From assembly GCF_900343125.1 (NCBI RefSeq), contig NZ_OPYL01000003.1, positions 248,001-312,000 of the forward strand: 64,000 nucleotides of DNA, in the 5' to 3' direction. The position numbers were made by a program, and so were the translations under genes. The DNA comes from Dysgonomonas sp. Marseille-P4361. Lineage in GTDB: Bacteria; Bacteroidota; Bacteroidia; Bacteroidales; Dysgonomonadaceae. Below the pieces are notes generated by a model, which was not told the origin of the DNA, did no database searches, and saw only the letters and a list, made by a program, of their open reading frames with translations. Below, in pieces: positions 18,781 to 27,984 of this stretch; position 1 is the stretch's first letter, and every line of letters starts with the position of its first letter.

Positions 18781-19691
18781 TTGTTTTCGAGAGCCATTGC
18801 TTTGGCTATTTTTATCATTTCTTCACTCCAGTTGTAAGACATTAAATTGATTGGAACAGCAATCCCATTTATTGCTTTTGATACCGTTTCAGCATTCTTT
18901 GTATCAAACTCTTGTTGAATAAAGACAACCTTTACCCCCTCTTGATTCGATTTATCGATCAATTCTTTCAATTGAGAAGGAGATGGATTTTTACCTTCAT
19001 GTTCGATAGAATATTGAGTTAAACCGTATTCCTCAGCAAAATAGCTCAATGCCGGATGATAGATAATGAATGATTTGCTTGGAGCTTTATCTAAATAAGA
19101 CTTGACAATACTATCTGTTTGATTTATCTCAGCAAGCAAAGTATTGTAGTTAACTGTATATTCAGCTTCGTTTTCTTTGTCCAAATCAATTATGGCATCA
19201 TACATATTTTCCACGATAATCTTAGCAGATTGCACCGAACTCCATGTGTGTGGATCTCCTCCAATATGTCCATGACCATGTTCATCTTCATGATGATGTG
19301 CATGATCGTGGGTAGGATCATCACAATGAATGTGAGCGTCTCCTACCAACTCTATTCCTTCAGAAGTATTTACTACTTTTAGATTTGGATTCGTTTTAGC
19401 TACTTTGTCTACAAGCATATTTTCTATTCCGAGGAAACCAATTGTAAAGTATGCTCGACTCTTATCCAAATTCATCATTTGGGTAGGTGTAAAATCTGCA
19501 CTTTCAGGATTTCCTCCTGACGGCACAATACATTCTACTTGAAAACGATCGCCAACAATTGCCTCTAAAAAATATTTCTGAGGTTCTATTGTTACTGTCA
19601 AAATATTTTTTTCGCCACTCTTTACTGATCTTTTACAACCAAATGCAAAAAAAGCAGTTCCTATTAAAAGGTATATAAGTATCTTTTTCAT
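18777..19691 (-). CDS. znuA: Zinc ABC transporter substrate-binding lipoprotein (ZnuA-like)
   Basis: Periplasmic metal-binding lipoprotein of 304 residues (lipobox FAFGC, Cys19) in the cluster A-I solute-binding family. A His/Asp-rich loop at about 120-142 (HIHCDDPTHDHAHHH and on) marks zinc-specific members, and GGDPHTW supplies His148. The place that normally offers the first metal-ligand His (GxxPHxY/F) reads GGNPESADFTP, so Glu63 replaces it. The later ligand regions YHPALSYFAEEYGL and the NLMSYNW end are recognisable. It follows carbonic anhydrase by 15 bases within a long minus-strand operon. Zinc deprivation control would be expected, but I see no promoter directly before it. Confidence 0.88.
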   Translation of the reverse strand: MKKILIYLLIGTAFFAFGCKRSVKSGEKNILTVTIEPQKYFLEAIVGDRFQVECIVPSGGNPESADFTPTQMMNLDKSRAYFTIGFLGIENMLVDKVAKTNPNLKVVNTSEGIELVGDAHIHCDDPTHDHAHHHEDEHGHGHIGGDPHTWSSVQSAKIIVENMYDAIIDLDKENEAEYTVNYNTLLAEINQTDSIVKSYLDKAPSKSFIIYHPALSYFAEEYGLTQYSIEHEGKNPSPSQLKELIDKSNQEGVKVVFIQQEFDTKNAETVSKAINGIAVPINLMSYNWSEEMIKIAKAMALENK

Positions 19692-19706
19692 TTATAATTT
19701 TGAGGA

Positions 19707-20357
19707 TTATTCTTCTTTTGTCAAATCGTAAATCTTTTGCACACGATTCAACTCTTTTTTAAAATCAATTTGCAGGTCATGCAAGATACCATCTTTCAGA
19801 CCATATACCCATCCTGCTACTCGCGGATAGCCTTTCTCTAGATACGACTTTTGAACTTCTGCTATTTTAATCACATTAAGACACTGTTCATACACATTCA
19901 GTTCTACCAGACGGTCGTATCGACTTTCCATATCAGTTATGGCATCCAGTTCATCTTCGTGCAACCTATATACATCACGTACATTTCTTAGCCATGGATT
20001 CAATATACCTAAATTCCGAGGTTTCATTGCCGCTTTCACTCCCCCACAACCATAATGGCCACATACAATAATGTATTTCACATGAAGATGTTCTACTGCA
20101 TAATTAATGACAGATAATATATTCAGGTCACTATTTACGACCATATTAGCTATATTTCTGTGAACAAAGACCTCACCCGGAGCCAAACCCATTATTTCAT
20201 TTGCATGTACCCTGCTATCAGAGCATCCGATATATAGATAGTCTGGATTCTGTTCCTCTGCCAGATGAGCAAAAAAATAGGGATTCTCATCCTTCTTTTT
20301 CTCAACCCATTTTTTATTTTCTTCAAAAATCTTTTTATATGAGTTTTCTATCTGCAT
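19707..20357 (-). CDS. can: Beta-carbonic anhydrase
   Basis: Zinc enzyme converting carbon dioxide and water to bicarbonate; cytoplasmic, 216 residues. Zinc ligands are Cys45, His101 and Cys104 with the Asp47-Arg49 dyad (IGCSDSRVHANEI and VCGHYGCGGV), matching the E. coli Can layout. The PGEVFVHRNIANMV segment is intact. It starts 2 bases after the coaE stop. A zinc-requiring enzyme next to the znuA-znuC pair is suggestive but may be chance, because both sit at the end of a housekeeping operon. Confidence 0.95.
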   Translation of the reverse strand: MQIENSYKKIFEENKKWVEKKKDENPYFFAHLAEEQNPDYLYIGCSDSRVHANEIMGLAPGEVFVHRNIANMVVNSDLNILSVINYAVEHLHVKYIIVCGHYGCGGVKAAMKPRNLGILNPWLRNVRDVYRLHEDELDAITDMESRYDRLVELNVYEQCLNVIKIAEVQKSYLEKGYPRVAGWVYGLKDGILHDLQIDFKKELNRVQKIYDLTKEE

Positions 20358-20359
20358 AT

Positions 20360-20953
20360 TTATTCTTTAGCTAACTCTTTCAGTTTATTTATTATTTCTA
20401 AAACTTGTTCTATCAACGATAGCATACCATCATTAACAATTACAAAATCTGAAAGTTCAACTTTTTTTTCATCAGACATCTGATTTTCTATTCGCTCTAA
20501 TACCTTTTCGCGAGATACTCCATCTCGTTGCATTGTTCGACTAATCCTCATTTCAAGAGGAGTATAAACAACAACAACTTTATCAACAAGCTTATCAAAT
20601 CCCGATTCGAAAAGAATTGCAGCTTCTTGAGCGACTATTTCTGAGGTTTTATTTAATTCTATCCACTCATTAAAATCGTTACCAACGACCGGATGAATTA
20701 TCCTATTAACTTTTTCAAGTTTTTCTTTATCACTAAAGATATAAGATGCTAGAAGAGCTTTATTCAAAATTCCATCTTGATACAAATCTTCTCCAAACAA
20801 AGCTATCAATTGTTCTTTTATTACAACAGAAGTTTCTGTCAGCCTTTTACTCTCTTTATCTGCAATATAAACAGGTATATCTAAAAGAGTAAACAGTTCT
20901 GATACAGTTGATTTACCACTACCAATTCCTCCTGTAATTCCTAACTTTATCAT
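20360..20953 (-). CDS. coaE: Dephospho-CoA kinase
   Basis: Last step of coenzyme A synthesis: ATP-dependent phosphorylation of dephospho-CoA. Starting at the ATG at 20953 gives 197 residues beginning MIKLGITGGIGSGKST with the P-loop at residues 8-15; a further nine codons upstream (to 20980) would overlap ybbR and add no conserved sequence, so I chose the shorter form. Other signatures are VAQEAAILFESG and VVVYTPLEMRISRTMQRDG. It lies 7 bases downstream of ybbR. Confidence 0.94.
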   Translation of the reverse strand: MIKLGITGGIGSGKSTVSELFTLLDIPVYIADKESKRLTETSVVIKEQLIALFGEDLYQDGILNKALLASYIFSDKEKLEKVNRIIHPVVGNDFNEWIELNKTSEIVAQEAAILFESGFDKLVDKVVVVYTPLEMRISRTMQRDGVSREKVLERIENQMSDEKKVELSDFVIVNDGMLSLIEQVLEIINKLKELAKE

Positions 20954-20960
20954 AATTGAG

Positions 20961-21941
20961 TTATTTCTGTTCAAGTACAAACTCTACTTCAGAAGGGATT
21001 GGTGGTTTTGTCTGTACATAATCGGGACTTGCAGCTATTCTGACAGGAATAGAAGGATCTTTCAAATCTTTTAAGTCATCATAATTAACAATAACTTTAA
21101 AATCTTCTTTTTTTATTGCATTAGACCTTTTCAATCCCACAAATAATGGAATTTTAACTGAAGATGGAAAGAATTTAATATTAAGGTTGGAAGGTAAGTT
21201 AACACAGACAACAGGAACCTCTACTTCTTTTTGCATAAACTCATCAACCGGAATAGTCAAAGATATTTGATTTGGAATATATTTTATACCTTTTATATCT
21301 TTCATCGACACCTTTAGCTCTTTAGTAGATGTTATATTATTTAGCGTATCATTCTTAGTAAGTGCATATCTAAGCGTATCTAAAGCGGCACGACTACCAT
21401 ATACCATAACAGAGTCCGGTGAAATCAACAAATCTCCATCCAACAGATAACCAGGTGCTAAATTAACATAACCATCGTATATAACGGGTAATTTCTTCTG
21501 ATGCAACACATCATATGTGTATGTCAACTTAGAAGGAAAATAGCTCACCAATGTAGACGAAAAGAACAGTTTTGTATGTATCAGCTGTTCGTAAGTTGCT
21601 CCTTGTATAACATTCTCTTTAGATCCTTTAATCTGATTTCTTACATCTATGATTAAAGAGTCATTTCTTCTTGTAAAAAAATACCGAAGTATAGCAGCTC
21701 CGTCATCTTTTATTTTGACCTCTATATCATCTATAAGATCCCTCTCAAAGATAATACTATCCGGCACATTTACATATTTGATAGGGATACGGAGAGTAGT
21801 CTCAAAGCTTTGCCTCCATATTTGCATTAGCCAGAAGATAGTAGCTAAAAGTACAAAAAGCAGGAAAGTCAGTATCTTTTTCCATGATAATGTCTTGAAA
21901 AATGATCTGACCCCCTTATTTATATCTCTAGTATCGCTCAT
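20961..21941 (-). CDS. YbbR-like domain protein
   Basis: Membrane-anchored protein of 326 residues: a single N-terminal helix (about 22-41, WKKILTFLLFVLLATIFWLM) and a long extracytoplasmic part with YbbR-type beta repeats, for example RIPIKYVNVPDSI, KLPVIYDGYVNLAPGYLL and DSVMVYGSRAALDTL. In Firmicutes YbbR (CdaR) modulates the cyclic-di-AMP cyclase CdaA; no cyclase gene is adjacent here, so its role in this organism is open. The yajC-ybbR-coaE order is one I recognise from Bacteroidales genomes. Confidence 0.85.
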   Translation of the reverse strand: MSDTRDINKGVRSFFKTLSWKKILTFLLFVLLATIFWLMQIWRQSFETTLRIPIKYVNVPDSIIFERDLIDDIEVKIKDDGAAILRYFFTRRNDSLIIDVRNQIKGSKENVIQGATYEQLIHTKLFFSSTLVSYFPSKLTYTYDVLHQKKLPVIYDGYVNLAPGYLLDGDLLISPDSVMVYGSRAALDTLRYALTKNDTLNNITSTKELKVSMKDIKGIKYIPNQISLTIPVDEFMQKEVEVPVVCVNLPSNLNIKFFPSSVKIPLFVGLKRSNAIKKEDFKVIVNYDDLKDLKDPSIPVRIAASPDYVQTKPPIPSEVEFVLEQK

Positions 21942-21988
21942 ATCAGCTATACCTTAAATTACATCCCATCTTTGATGGAATAAACTAT

Positions 21989-22318
21989 TTATTTGCTATT
22001 TGCTTGAGTATCTTCTGCAGAAACATATACAGAAGCTTTTTCTATTTTTATCTTAGTTCCTTCTGCAATCTCTACGATGAAGTATGTTTCTCCAATCTCA
22101 CGAACTTTACCGTGAATACCACCTGCTGTAACTACTTTATCTCCTACTTTGATAGCATTACGTGCTTCTTGTATTTGTTTTTGTTTCTTTTGTTGTGGTC
22201 TAATCATAAAGAAGTACATGATAGCAAACAACAGTACCATCATCACGATCATTCCTCCACTCGAAGCCATGAAACCGCCACCTCCGGCAGCTTGTAATAA
22301 AACATTTAATAAGGTCAT
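21989..22318 (-). CDS. yajC: Preprotein translocase subunit YajC
   Basis: Small inner-membrane protein of 109 residues that associates with SecDF-YidC. One membrane helix at about residues 22-41 is followed by the signature MIRPQQKKQKQIQEARN and the cytoplasmic beta domain with GDKVVTAGGIHGKVREIGE. The Gly-rich N-terminus AAGGGGFMASSGG is usual in Bacteroidota. It lies 96 bases after nusB and 47 before ybbR. Confidence 0.95.
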   Translation of the reverse strand: MTLLNVLLQAAGGGGFMASSGGMIVMMVLLFAIMYFFMIRPQQKKQKQIQEARNAIKVGDKVVTAGGIHGKVREIGETYFIVEIAEGTKIKIEKASVYVSAEDTQANSK

Positions 22319-22414
22319 AAATTCTTTATTTTTTTATATTATTTCTCTTAAAATTTAATCTATTTACAAATATAAGGGAATATTTTAAAATAGAATTAAT
22401 AGAAAATCATATTA

Positions 22415-23344
22415 TCACTTCTTGAAGATTTTCTTTTCTTCTTTTAACTCTTTTACGATAGAATCTAGTACTCCATTAATGAAAGAGGCACTTTTTGCTG
22501 TACTATATGATTTTGCAATATCTATATATTCATTCAACGTTACGTTTACTGGAATAGAAGGGAATATTAGTAATTCTCCAATCGCGATTTGCATAATCAC
22601 CATATCCATCAATGCTATACGTTCACTCTCCCAGTTGTGTGTATATTTATCAATAAGCTCACGATACTCCTTCCCATTCAGCAATGATTCTCTAAATAGC
22701 TTAACAGCAAACTCTCTATCTGTTTCATCTCTAAACATCGGAAGCAATTCTTGTAATGCTCCTTTAGATTCATCAAATCGTTTTATTGTTTTCAGCACAA
22801 ACGACTCAATTATCTCTATATCGTCATTCCAATAAAGACTTTCATCTTCAAGAATAGTACACAATTCCTCATTTGCCGAAAGCATTTGCTTAAAAACTTT
22901 ACGCCAAAACTCACGATCTTCAGCATATCCATCTTCTTTATTTGAAAGATAGTCTGCATAAATTTCAGAGTTCAATATATCATCCAGCAATTTTCTTAAA
23001 AACGTTTCGTTTTGATCTAACCAAGAAAAAGGTCTTTCAGATAAATACTTCTGTAACGATTCGTTTTGGGCAAGTTGCTTAATAAACTTATTTTCTAACA
23101 ATTTTGTATTAGGACGCATGTCCTCTTGAGAAGGGAGTAGTTTGGACTTACGAGCATCTACTTTTTGTTCATACACTTCGGTAAGCTCAACCATAAGAGA
23201 TAAGAGATAAAAGTACAAATCATATGATTTTTGTAAACTAAAAAGCAATTCTGTTTCTGCTTTTTTCAAATCTATCTTCTCTTCTTGACTATAAGAGAAT
23301 AATATCTGTACTACTCTGATACGAATAAGAACGCGGTTTATCAT
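22415..23344 (-). CDS. nusB: Transcription antitermination factor NusB (long Bacteroidota form)
   Basis: RNA-binding antitermination factor acting with NusE on rRNA operons. It begins MINRVLIRIRVVQILFSYSQ and the canonical NusB fold occupies roughly residues 165-300 (ESFVLKTIKRFDE, AVKLFRESLLNG, WESERIALMDMVIMQIAIGELL, VTLNEYIDIAKSYST). At 309 residues it is about twice E. coli NusB; the long N-terminal extension is usual in this phylum. A frame extends upstream to 23410, but a TACTTTTG promoter element lies inside that extension, so I start at 23344. It is first of a seven-gene minus-strand operon. Confidence 0.93.
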   Translation of the reverse strand: MINRVLIRIRVVQILFSYSQEEKIDLKKAETELLFSLQKSYDLYFYLLSLMVELTEVYEQKVDARKSKLLPSQEDMRPNTKLLENKFIKQLAQNESLQKYLSERPFSWLDQNETFLRKLLDDILNSEIYADYLSNKEDGYAEDREFWRKVFKQMLSANEELCTILEDESLYWNDDIEIIESFVLKTIKRFDESKGALQELLPMFRDETDREFAVKLFRESLLNGKEYRELIDKYTHNWESERIALMDMVIMQIAIGELLIFPSIPVNVTLNEYIDIAKSYSTAKSASFINGVLDSIVKELKEEKKIFKK

Positions 23345-23369
23345 TTTTCTTTTAAAATGTTTTCGACTG

Positions 23370-23377
23370 CAAAAGTA
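23370..23377 (-). promoter_or_regulatory. -7 element TACTTTTG for the nusB operon
   Basis: Minus-strand TAnnTTTG match 25 bases before the ATG at 23344. Its position inside the longer frame supports the shorter NusB start. Confidence 0.6.
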
Positions 23378-23478
23378 ATCTTTTTTTCTAACAATAAAAC
23401 ATATTTTCATCTTATAATTTCAACAATAAGTTGCAGGAATTGCTTACACGATAGCAGAAGAGTATGTTTTATTTAAGT

Positions 23479-23486
23479 TATCTTTG
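23479..23486 (+). promoter_or_regulatory. -7 element TATCTTTG for cmk-ispH
   Basis: TAnnTTTG match 78 bases before the cmk ATG at 23565, divergent from the nusB promoter; implies a leader of about 70 bases. Confidence 0.55.
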
Positions 23487-23564
23487 CCTTCTTAATTACA
23501 GTAATATAAATTTTAACCAATTATTCCTAAACATTTGTTCTTATAAAATGTTTTTAATGTAAAT

Positions 23565-24257
23565 ATGAAAAAAATAGTTATCGCAATAGACGGTTTTTCC
23601 TCAAACGGAAAAAGTACAATGGCTAAAAGCTTGGCAAAAGAAATAGGTTACATATACATAGATAGTGGAGCTATGTACCGGGCTATAACTTTATATTGTA
23701 TTCAAGAAGGGTTCTTCGAAAATGATACTCTTAATGAAGACAAATTGCAAAACCAGATCGATAACATAAAAATAGAATTTAAACTCAACAAAACATCAGG
23801 ACTACCCGAAACATACTTAAATGGTGTAAATGTAGAAGCAAACATCAGAAGCATGGAAGTTTCATCCAAAGTAAGTATTGTAAGTGCAATCCCTTTTGTA
23901 AGACGTGCTATAGTAGCCCTGCTTGAGAAAATGGGTAAAGAAAAGGGTATTGTCATGGATGGTAGAGATATAGGAACCGTTGTTTTTCCTAATGCAGAAA
24001 TGAAAGTATTTGTTACTGCTAAAGCTGAAATCAGAGCCCAAAGACGTTTTGACGAATTACGCTCTAAAGGAGACAACAAAACCACATATGAAGAGGTTTT
24101 AGAAAATTTAAAATCCAGAGATTACATGGATCAGACGCGAAAAGAGAGCCCTCTTGTACAAGCCGAAGATGCAATTCTCTTGGATAATTCATATATGACC
24201 ATTGACGAACAAATGCAATGGTTGATAGACAAGTTCAAACAAATAACTACAAATTAA
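23565..24257 (+). CDS. cmk: Cytidylate kinase
   Basis: Transfers phosphate from ATP to CMP and dCMP; cytoplasmic, 230 residues. P-loop [13 protein letters not shown] (residues 8-20), the substrate-binding [27 protein letters not shown] and the LID region [16 protein letters not shown] are all present; the CMP-specific insertion between beta strands is retained. The last base of its stop codon is the first base of the ispH ATG, a TAATG overlap, so translation is coupled. Confidence 0.96.
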   Translation: MKKIVIAIDGFSSNGKSTMAKSLAKEIGYIYIDSGAMYRAITLYCIQEGFFENDTLNEDKLQNQIDNIKIEFKLNKTSGLPETYLNGVNVEANIRSMEVSSKVSIVSAIPFVRRAIVALLEKMGKEKGIVMDGRDIGTVVFPNAEMKVFVTAKAEIRAQRRFDELRSKGDNKTTYEEVLENLKSRDYMDQTRKESPLVQAEDAILLDNSYMTIDEQMQWLIDKFKQITTN

Positions 24258-25135
24258 TGAGTAACATAGAGATAGATACTAAGTCCGGTTTTTGTTTTGG
24301 CGTTGTTAACGCTATAAAAAAAGCCGAAGAAGAATTAGCCAAAGGTGGCATCTTATACTGCCTTGGTGATATTGTTCACAATAATCTGGAAGTAGACAGA
24401 TTAGAAAGATTAGGTTTGAAAACAATCGATCACGAAGAATTTGCACAATTAAAGAATGCCAGAGTCCTGCTAAGGGCACATGGCGAGCCACCTTCAACTT
24501 ACCAGATAGCCAAAGAAAATAATATTGAGATAATAGATGCTTCATGCCCTGTTGTATTGCGACTACAAAAGAAAATACACGACAAATACGACAAGGAAAA
24601 AGACAACAATACTCAGATTGTCATTTATGGTAAAAACGGACATGCTGAAGTTAATGGACTGATGGGACAAACAGAAGCAAACGCCATCGTTATTGAGAAG
24701 AAAGAAGATTTAGACAAGTTGGACTTTACTAGGAATATTTGCTTATTTTCTCAGACAACAAAACCTTTGGATGGCTTTCAAGAAGTTATTGACATCATTC
24801 AAAGCCGTATGATTGGCGATGCCAAATTTGAATTCTTCGACACCATCTGTCGACAAGTTTCAAATAGAATCCCTAATATTAAAGAATTTGCCCAAAAACA
24901 TGACATGATATTCTTTGTTGCGGGAGAAAAAAGTTCGAACGGAAAAGTTCTGTTCGCTGAATGTAAAAGATACAATCCAAATTCTTATTTTATTACGACT
25001 CCTGATGATATAGACCCTACTGTAATTAAGCCTACTGCATCTATTGGGATTTGCGGTGCAACATCTACTCCTAAATGGCAAATGGAGGATGTAGAAACTA
25101 AAATAAATGAACTAAGAGCCTCCTCTCTTAATTAA
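24257..25135 (+). CDS. ispH: 4-hydroxy-3-methylbut-2-enyl diphosphate reductase (IspH)
   Basis: Iron-sulphur enzyme that makes IPP and DMAPP in the last step of the MEP isoprenoid pathway. With the start at 24257 it has 292 residues. The three cluster cysteines are Cys13 (SGFCFGV), the Cys of DASCPVV and the Cys of DTICRQVSNR. Active-site motifs LRAHGEPP, GKNGHAEVNG and the SSNGKVL loop are present; the latter two carry the conserved His/Glu and Ser/Asn residues. The family often starts at this place, and the frame before it lies within cmk. Confidence 0.95.
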   Translation: MSNIEIDTKSGFCFGVVNAIKKAEEELAKGGILYCLGDIVHNNLEVDRLERLGLKTIDHEEFAQLKNARVLLRAHGEPPSTYQIAKENNIEIIDASCPVVLRLQKKIHDKYDKEKDNNTQIVIYGKNGHAEVNGLMGQTEANAIVIEKKEDLDKLDFTRNICLFSQTTKPLDGFQEVIDIIQSRMIGDAKFEFFDTICRQVSNRIPNIKEFAQKHDMIFFVAGEKSSNGKVLFAECKRYNPNSYFITTPDDIDPTVIKPTASIGICGATSTPKWQMEDVETKINELRASSLN

Positions 25136-25201
25136 AAGTAATAATATCTTTATTTAATAGGATTGATACGATTTAGTAGCTTTTTCGTGAAATTTATTTT
25201 A

Positions 25202-25209
25202 TATTTTTG
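25202..25209 (+). promoter_or_regulatory. -7 element TATTTTTG for pfkA
   Basis: TAnnTTTG match 46 bases before the ATG at 25256 in the 120-base gap after ispH. Confidence 0.6.
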
Positions 25210-25255
25210 CATCAGCAAATTTTGAGGAAAATCATTAAGGTAAATATATAAAGTT

Positions 25256-26236
25256 ATGTCTAACATTAAGTGTATTGGTATTTTAACATCTGGAGGTGAT
25301 GCTCCTGGTATGAATGCTGCTATTAGAGCCGTAACCCGCTCTGCTATCTACAACGGCATTGAAGTAAAGGGGATTATGCGTGGATACAGAGGTTTGATCT
25401 ACGACGAAATAGAAACCTTCAAAAGCAACAGTGTAAGTAACATCATACAACAAGGAGGGACTATACTTAGGACAGCTCGTAGCGAAGAATTCAGAACTCC
25501 TGAAGGACGAAAAATAGCTTACGAAGCTCTTGTAAGAGAAGGGATCGATGCATTAGTTGTCATAGGTGGTGATGGCTCTCTAACTGGTGCACGAATTTTA
25601 GCTCAGGAATTTAACTATCCTATAGTAGGGCTACCAGGGACTATCGACAACGACTTGTTTGGGACAGATTCGACAATAGGGTATGATACTGCCTTAAATA
25701 CCATTATGCAAGCTGTAGACAAAATAAGAGATACAGCGAGTTCACACGAACGCCTATTCTTTATCGAAGTTATGGGACGTGAATGTGGTTTCCTTGCACT
25801 AAACGGAGCTATTGCTTCGGGTGCTGAAGCTGCTATTATCCCAGAGATGTCCGAACTAAAAGACCAATTGGCAGACCTTATCTCTAATGGTTTTCGTAAA
25901 AGTAAAAACAGTAGCTTAGTGTTAGTAACAGAGGGAAACATTACTGGAGGAGCAATGGCTATGGCCGAGCGTGTCAAAAAAGAATATCCTCAATATGATG
26001 TTCGTGTATCAATACTAGGGCACGTACAACGAGGAGGATCTCCTACTGCTAATGATAGAATCTTAGCTAGTAGAATGGGCGCAGCAGCTATAGATGCACT
26101 ACTTGACGATCAACGAAATGTTATGATAGGTATTCAAAACGATAAGATAGTATATGTTCCTTTTTCTAAAGCAATAAAGAAGAATAAACCTGTACAAGAA
26201 GACTTATTGAGAACATTGAAAATTCTTTCTATTTAA
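25256..26236 (+). CDS. pfkA: ATP-dependent 6-phosphofructokinase
   Basis: Glycolytic enzyme phosphorylating fructose 6-phosphate, 326 residues. GGDAPGMN (residues 13-20), GGDGS (104-108) and PGTIDND (127-133, catalytic Asp131) are present. The GGDGS form, not GGDD, marks ATP rather than pyrophosphate use. Length and C-terminal [15 protein letters not shown] are those of bacterial PfkA. It is monocistronic, with its own promoter and a very strong palindromic terminator. Confidence 0.96.
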   Translation: MSNIKCIGILTSGGDAPGMNAAIRAVTRSAIYNGIEVKGIMRGYRGLIYDEIETFKSNSVSNIIQQGGTILRTARSEEFRTPEGRKIAYEALVREGIDALVVIGGDGSLTGARILAQEFNYPIVGLPGTIDNDLFGTDSTIGYDTALNTIMQAVDKIRDTASSHERLFFIEVMGRECGFLALNGAIASGAEAAIIPEMSELKDQLADLISNGFRKSKNSSLVLVTEGNITGGAMAMAERVKKEYPQYDVRVSILGHVQRGGSPTANDRILASRMGAAAIDALLDDQRNVMIGIQNDKIVYVPFSKAIKKNKPVQEDLLRTLKILSI

Positions 26237-26245
26237 AGAACAAAC

Positions 26246-26295
26246 ATAATAGCCAAAAAAGCCCGAGGAATTCCTCGGGCTTTTTTGGCTATTAT
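26246..26295. terminator. Bidirectional terminator between pfkA and FISUMP gene
   Basis: Perfect 50-base palindrome (25-base arms, centre GAATTC, core GCCCGAGG / CCTCGGGC flanked by A6 and T6). With U-tracts on both strands, it can end both convergent transcripts. Confidence 0.9.
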
Positions 26296-26300
26296 AAATA

Positions 26301-27599
26301 TTATCGTTTACATCTTACATTAGTTAACACAAATCGACCATATGGCATACGGGCGACTTGTTGAGGCTGCCCATCCCCTGCTGTAATCATACGAGCCCAT
26401 GCAGAATCACTTTCGGCAACGCTACTGGTCCAGAAAGCAGCTAAAACACCATACCCATCATTCATCCCATCCATCGCTCCTCCAGAAAGAATAACATCAA
26501 AACCTCCTTGTAATGCAGATAAACTTCTTCCTTCTGTTTCTTGAAGAGCCCCACCTATCGGAGGACATTGACTCATCATTGCATATCCATGTCCGGGACG
26601 AGGATTACCATTTTCATCCTCTAACACCCCTCTTGGTCCATCAGTATGGAGTTCCCAATCCGAACCATCTTCTGTATTTACATTCCATTCTTCAGGGATA
26701 AAAGGCAAACCATCTCCTAATTTATATTGGCTATATTTATTCGCATTATTATAAATTTCTTTTTCTAATGCGCTCCATTCCTTATCATTCGGAATATGCC
26801 ATCCTGGAGGACAGATTCCTTGTATAGGTTGAAGAGGTCCTTCTGCATCAGGATCATAAGGAGTACGTCCTTGATTATCCTCAACATCATCTTGTGCTCC
26901 TAAAGTTGCAGCAGAATAAGTATATAATATACCTTGATTTGGTCTCCATGTAATTGGATTAGGAATTCCAGGCGTACTCAAATCTGAATTAGGGTAATAA
27001 TACAATTTACGAGTTGGATCATTTTCCGCATCAGTTCCAGCCTCAATGTCCGGGAAAGGGCTAATACTGGAGTAGTCTTCCGCCTTAGGAATATACTTCA
27101 AATGTTCCAACATCCATTCCCCAGCATCCCCAAAACGTCTATAGAGATATTTTTCTCCGTCACGAGCATCTACATATTCTTTTACCTCAGGATTCTTTTT
27201 TATATCAATCAAGTATTGCCATTTATCTCCATCCCAAGCATAAGGTCCTGGGCGAAACGTATAAGAATCACATTCATCGTACACGCTAACATTATAGACC
27301 ATTAACCCTATATGCTCATCTTTATTCCATTCTCCTGTAGCATCCCTGACAGTAACTGATAGACTCGTTTCATTTTCGGGAATTTTCAATGATTTAAGTA
27401 TTACACGTGGCAACGCCAAACCTTTTAAAGATGTTCCATCTGCATTTTGCTTAAGATCAAGCAAGCTACCTGAATTAGCTTTTTGATCACTACCAATAGT
27501 TACTTGAGCCTGCAAATCATTAAAGAGAAAAAAACTAAAAACTAAAAAACAGTATAATGCTATTTTATGTTTTTGTTGAACACAATTATTTTTCACCAT
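26301..27599 (-). CDS. Secreted FISUMP-domain protein
   Basis: Exported protein of 432 residues with a signal peptide (about residues 12-32, ending LQAQ). The C-terminal half carries the Fibrobacter succinogenes major paralogous domain: QGICPPGWHIPNDKEWSALE, a Gly-rich middle, then FWTSSVAESDSAWARMI and a final VRCKR. Family function is unknown; members are cell-surface proteins that are often multi-copy. The N-terminal part (VTIGSDQKANSGSLLDL) is the segment that often opens Bacteroidota secreted proteins of this sort. No anchor or sorting domain is seen. No clear TAnnTTTG upstream. Confidence 0.82.
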   Translation of the reverse strand: MVKNNCVQQKHKIALYCFLVFSFFLFNDLQAQVTIGSDQKANSGSLLDLKQNADGTSLKGLALPRVILKSLKIPENETSLSVTVRDATGEWNKDEHIGLMVYNVSVYDECDSYTFRPGPYAWDGDKWQYLIDIKKNPEVKEYVDARDGEKYLYRRFGDAGEWMLEHLKYIPKAEDYSSISPFPDIEAGTDAENDPTRKLYYYPNSDLSTPGIPNPITWRPNQGILYTYSAATLGAQDDVEDNQGRTPYDPDAEGPLQPIQGICPPGWHIPNDKEWSALEKEIYNNANKYSQYKLGDGLPFIPEEWNVNTEDGSDWELHTDGPRGVLEDENGNPRPGHGYAMMSQCPPIGGALQETEGRSLSALQGGFDVILSGGAMDGMNDGYGVLAAFWTSSVAESDSAWARMITAGDGQPQQVARMPYGRFVLTNVRCKR

Positions 27600-27930
27600 C
27601 TTATTTGAAAAGTTTGTTATTTATCTGAAGAACGCATAGCAAAATCTCCACAATTCTACATTTGAATACTTTACAATTGATAATAAATATTCTTCTATAT
27701 GTATACTTTTTACTATATCGTAAACAATAATCGAAAATATACATTTTTTTTATAAAAAATATATTATTCATCTTTTTTCTAGCGTTAAAAACACTAAATT
27801 TATTATCAGACCCTAAGTAATATTGCCATATTTAAACCAAATCTCAATTTTTAATATAAAAATGAAGAGGCTAAAAAAGGTCTACTCTAAAAAGAAAAGA
27901 GATAAATATACTTATATTGGGTATTTTAGG
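27600..27930. other. AT-rich intergenic region with no gene seen
   Basis: About 385 bases separate the divergent FISUMP and MscS genes. The stretch is very AT-rich with A/T runs. Apart from the mscS -7 element I find no convincing gene, hairpin or repeat; a 32-codon Lys/Arg-rich frame at 27862-27960 overlaps the promoter and was not accepted. Confidence 0.5.
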
Positions 27931-27938
27931 TATTTTTG
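27931..27938 (+). promoter_or_regulatory. -7 element TATTTTTG for the MscS gene
   Basis: TAnnTTTG match 46 bases before the ATG at 27985. Confidence 0.55.
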
Positions 27939-27984
27939 CGAAAGATATAATCATAAATAATATCATTATTCATTCAAACGATAC

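Noticed and set aside
22004-22358. Frames on the plus strand opposite yajC
   Set aside because: Low-complexity antisense of a well-conserved gene; no initiation signals or homology.
27862-27960. A 32-codon Lys/Arg-rich open frame upstream of the MscS gene
   Set aside because: It is Lys/Arg-rich, spans the TATTTTTG promoter element, has no recognisable domain and is of a length expected by chance in AT-rich DNA.
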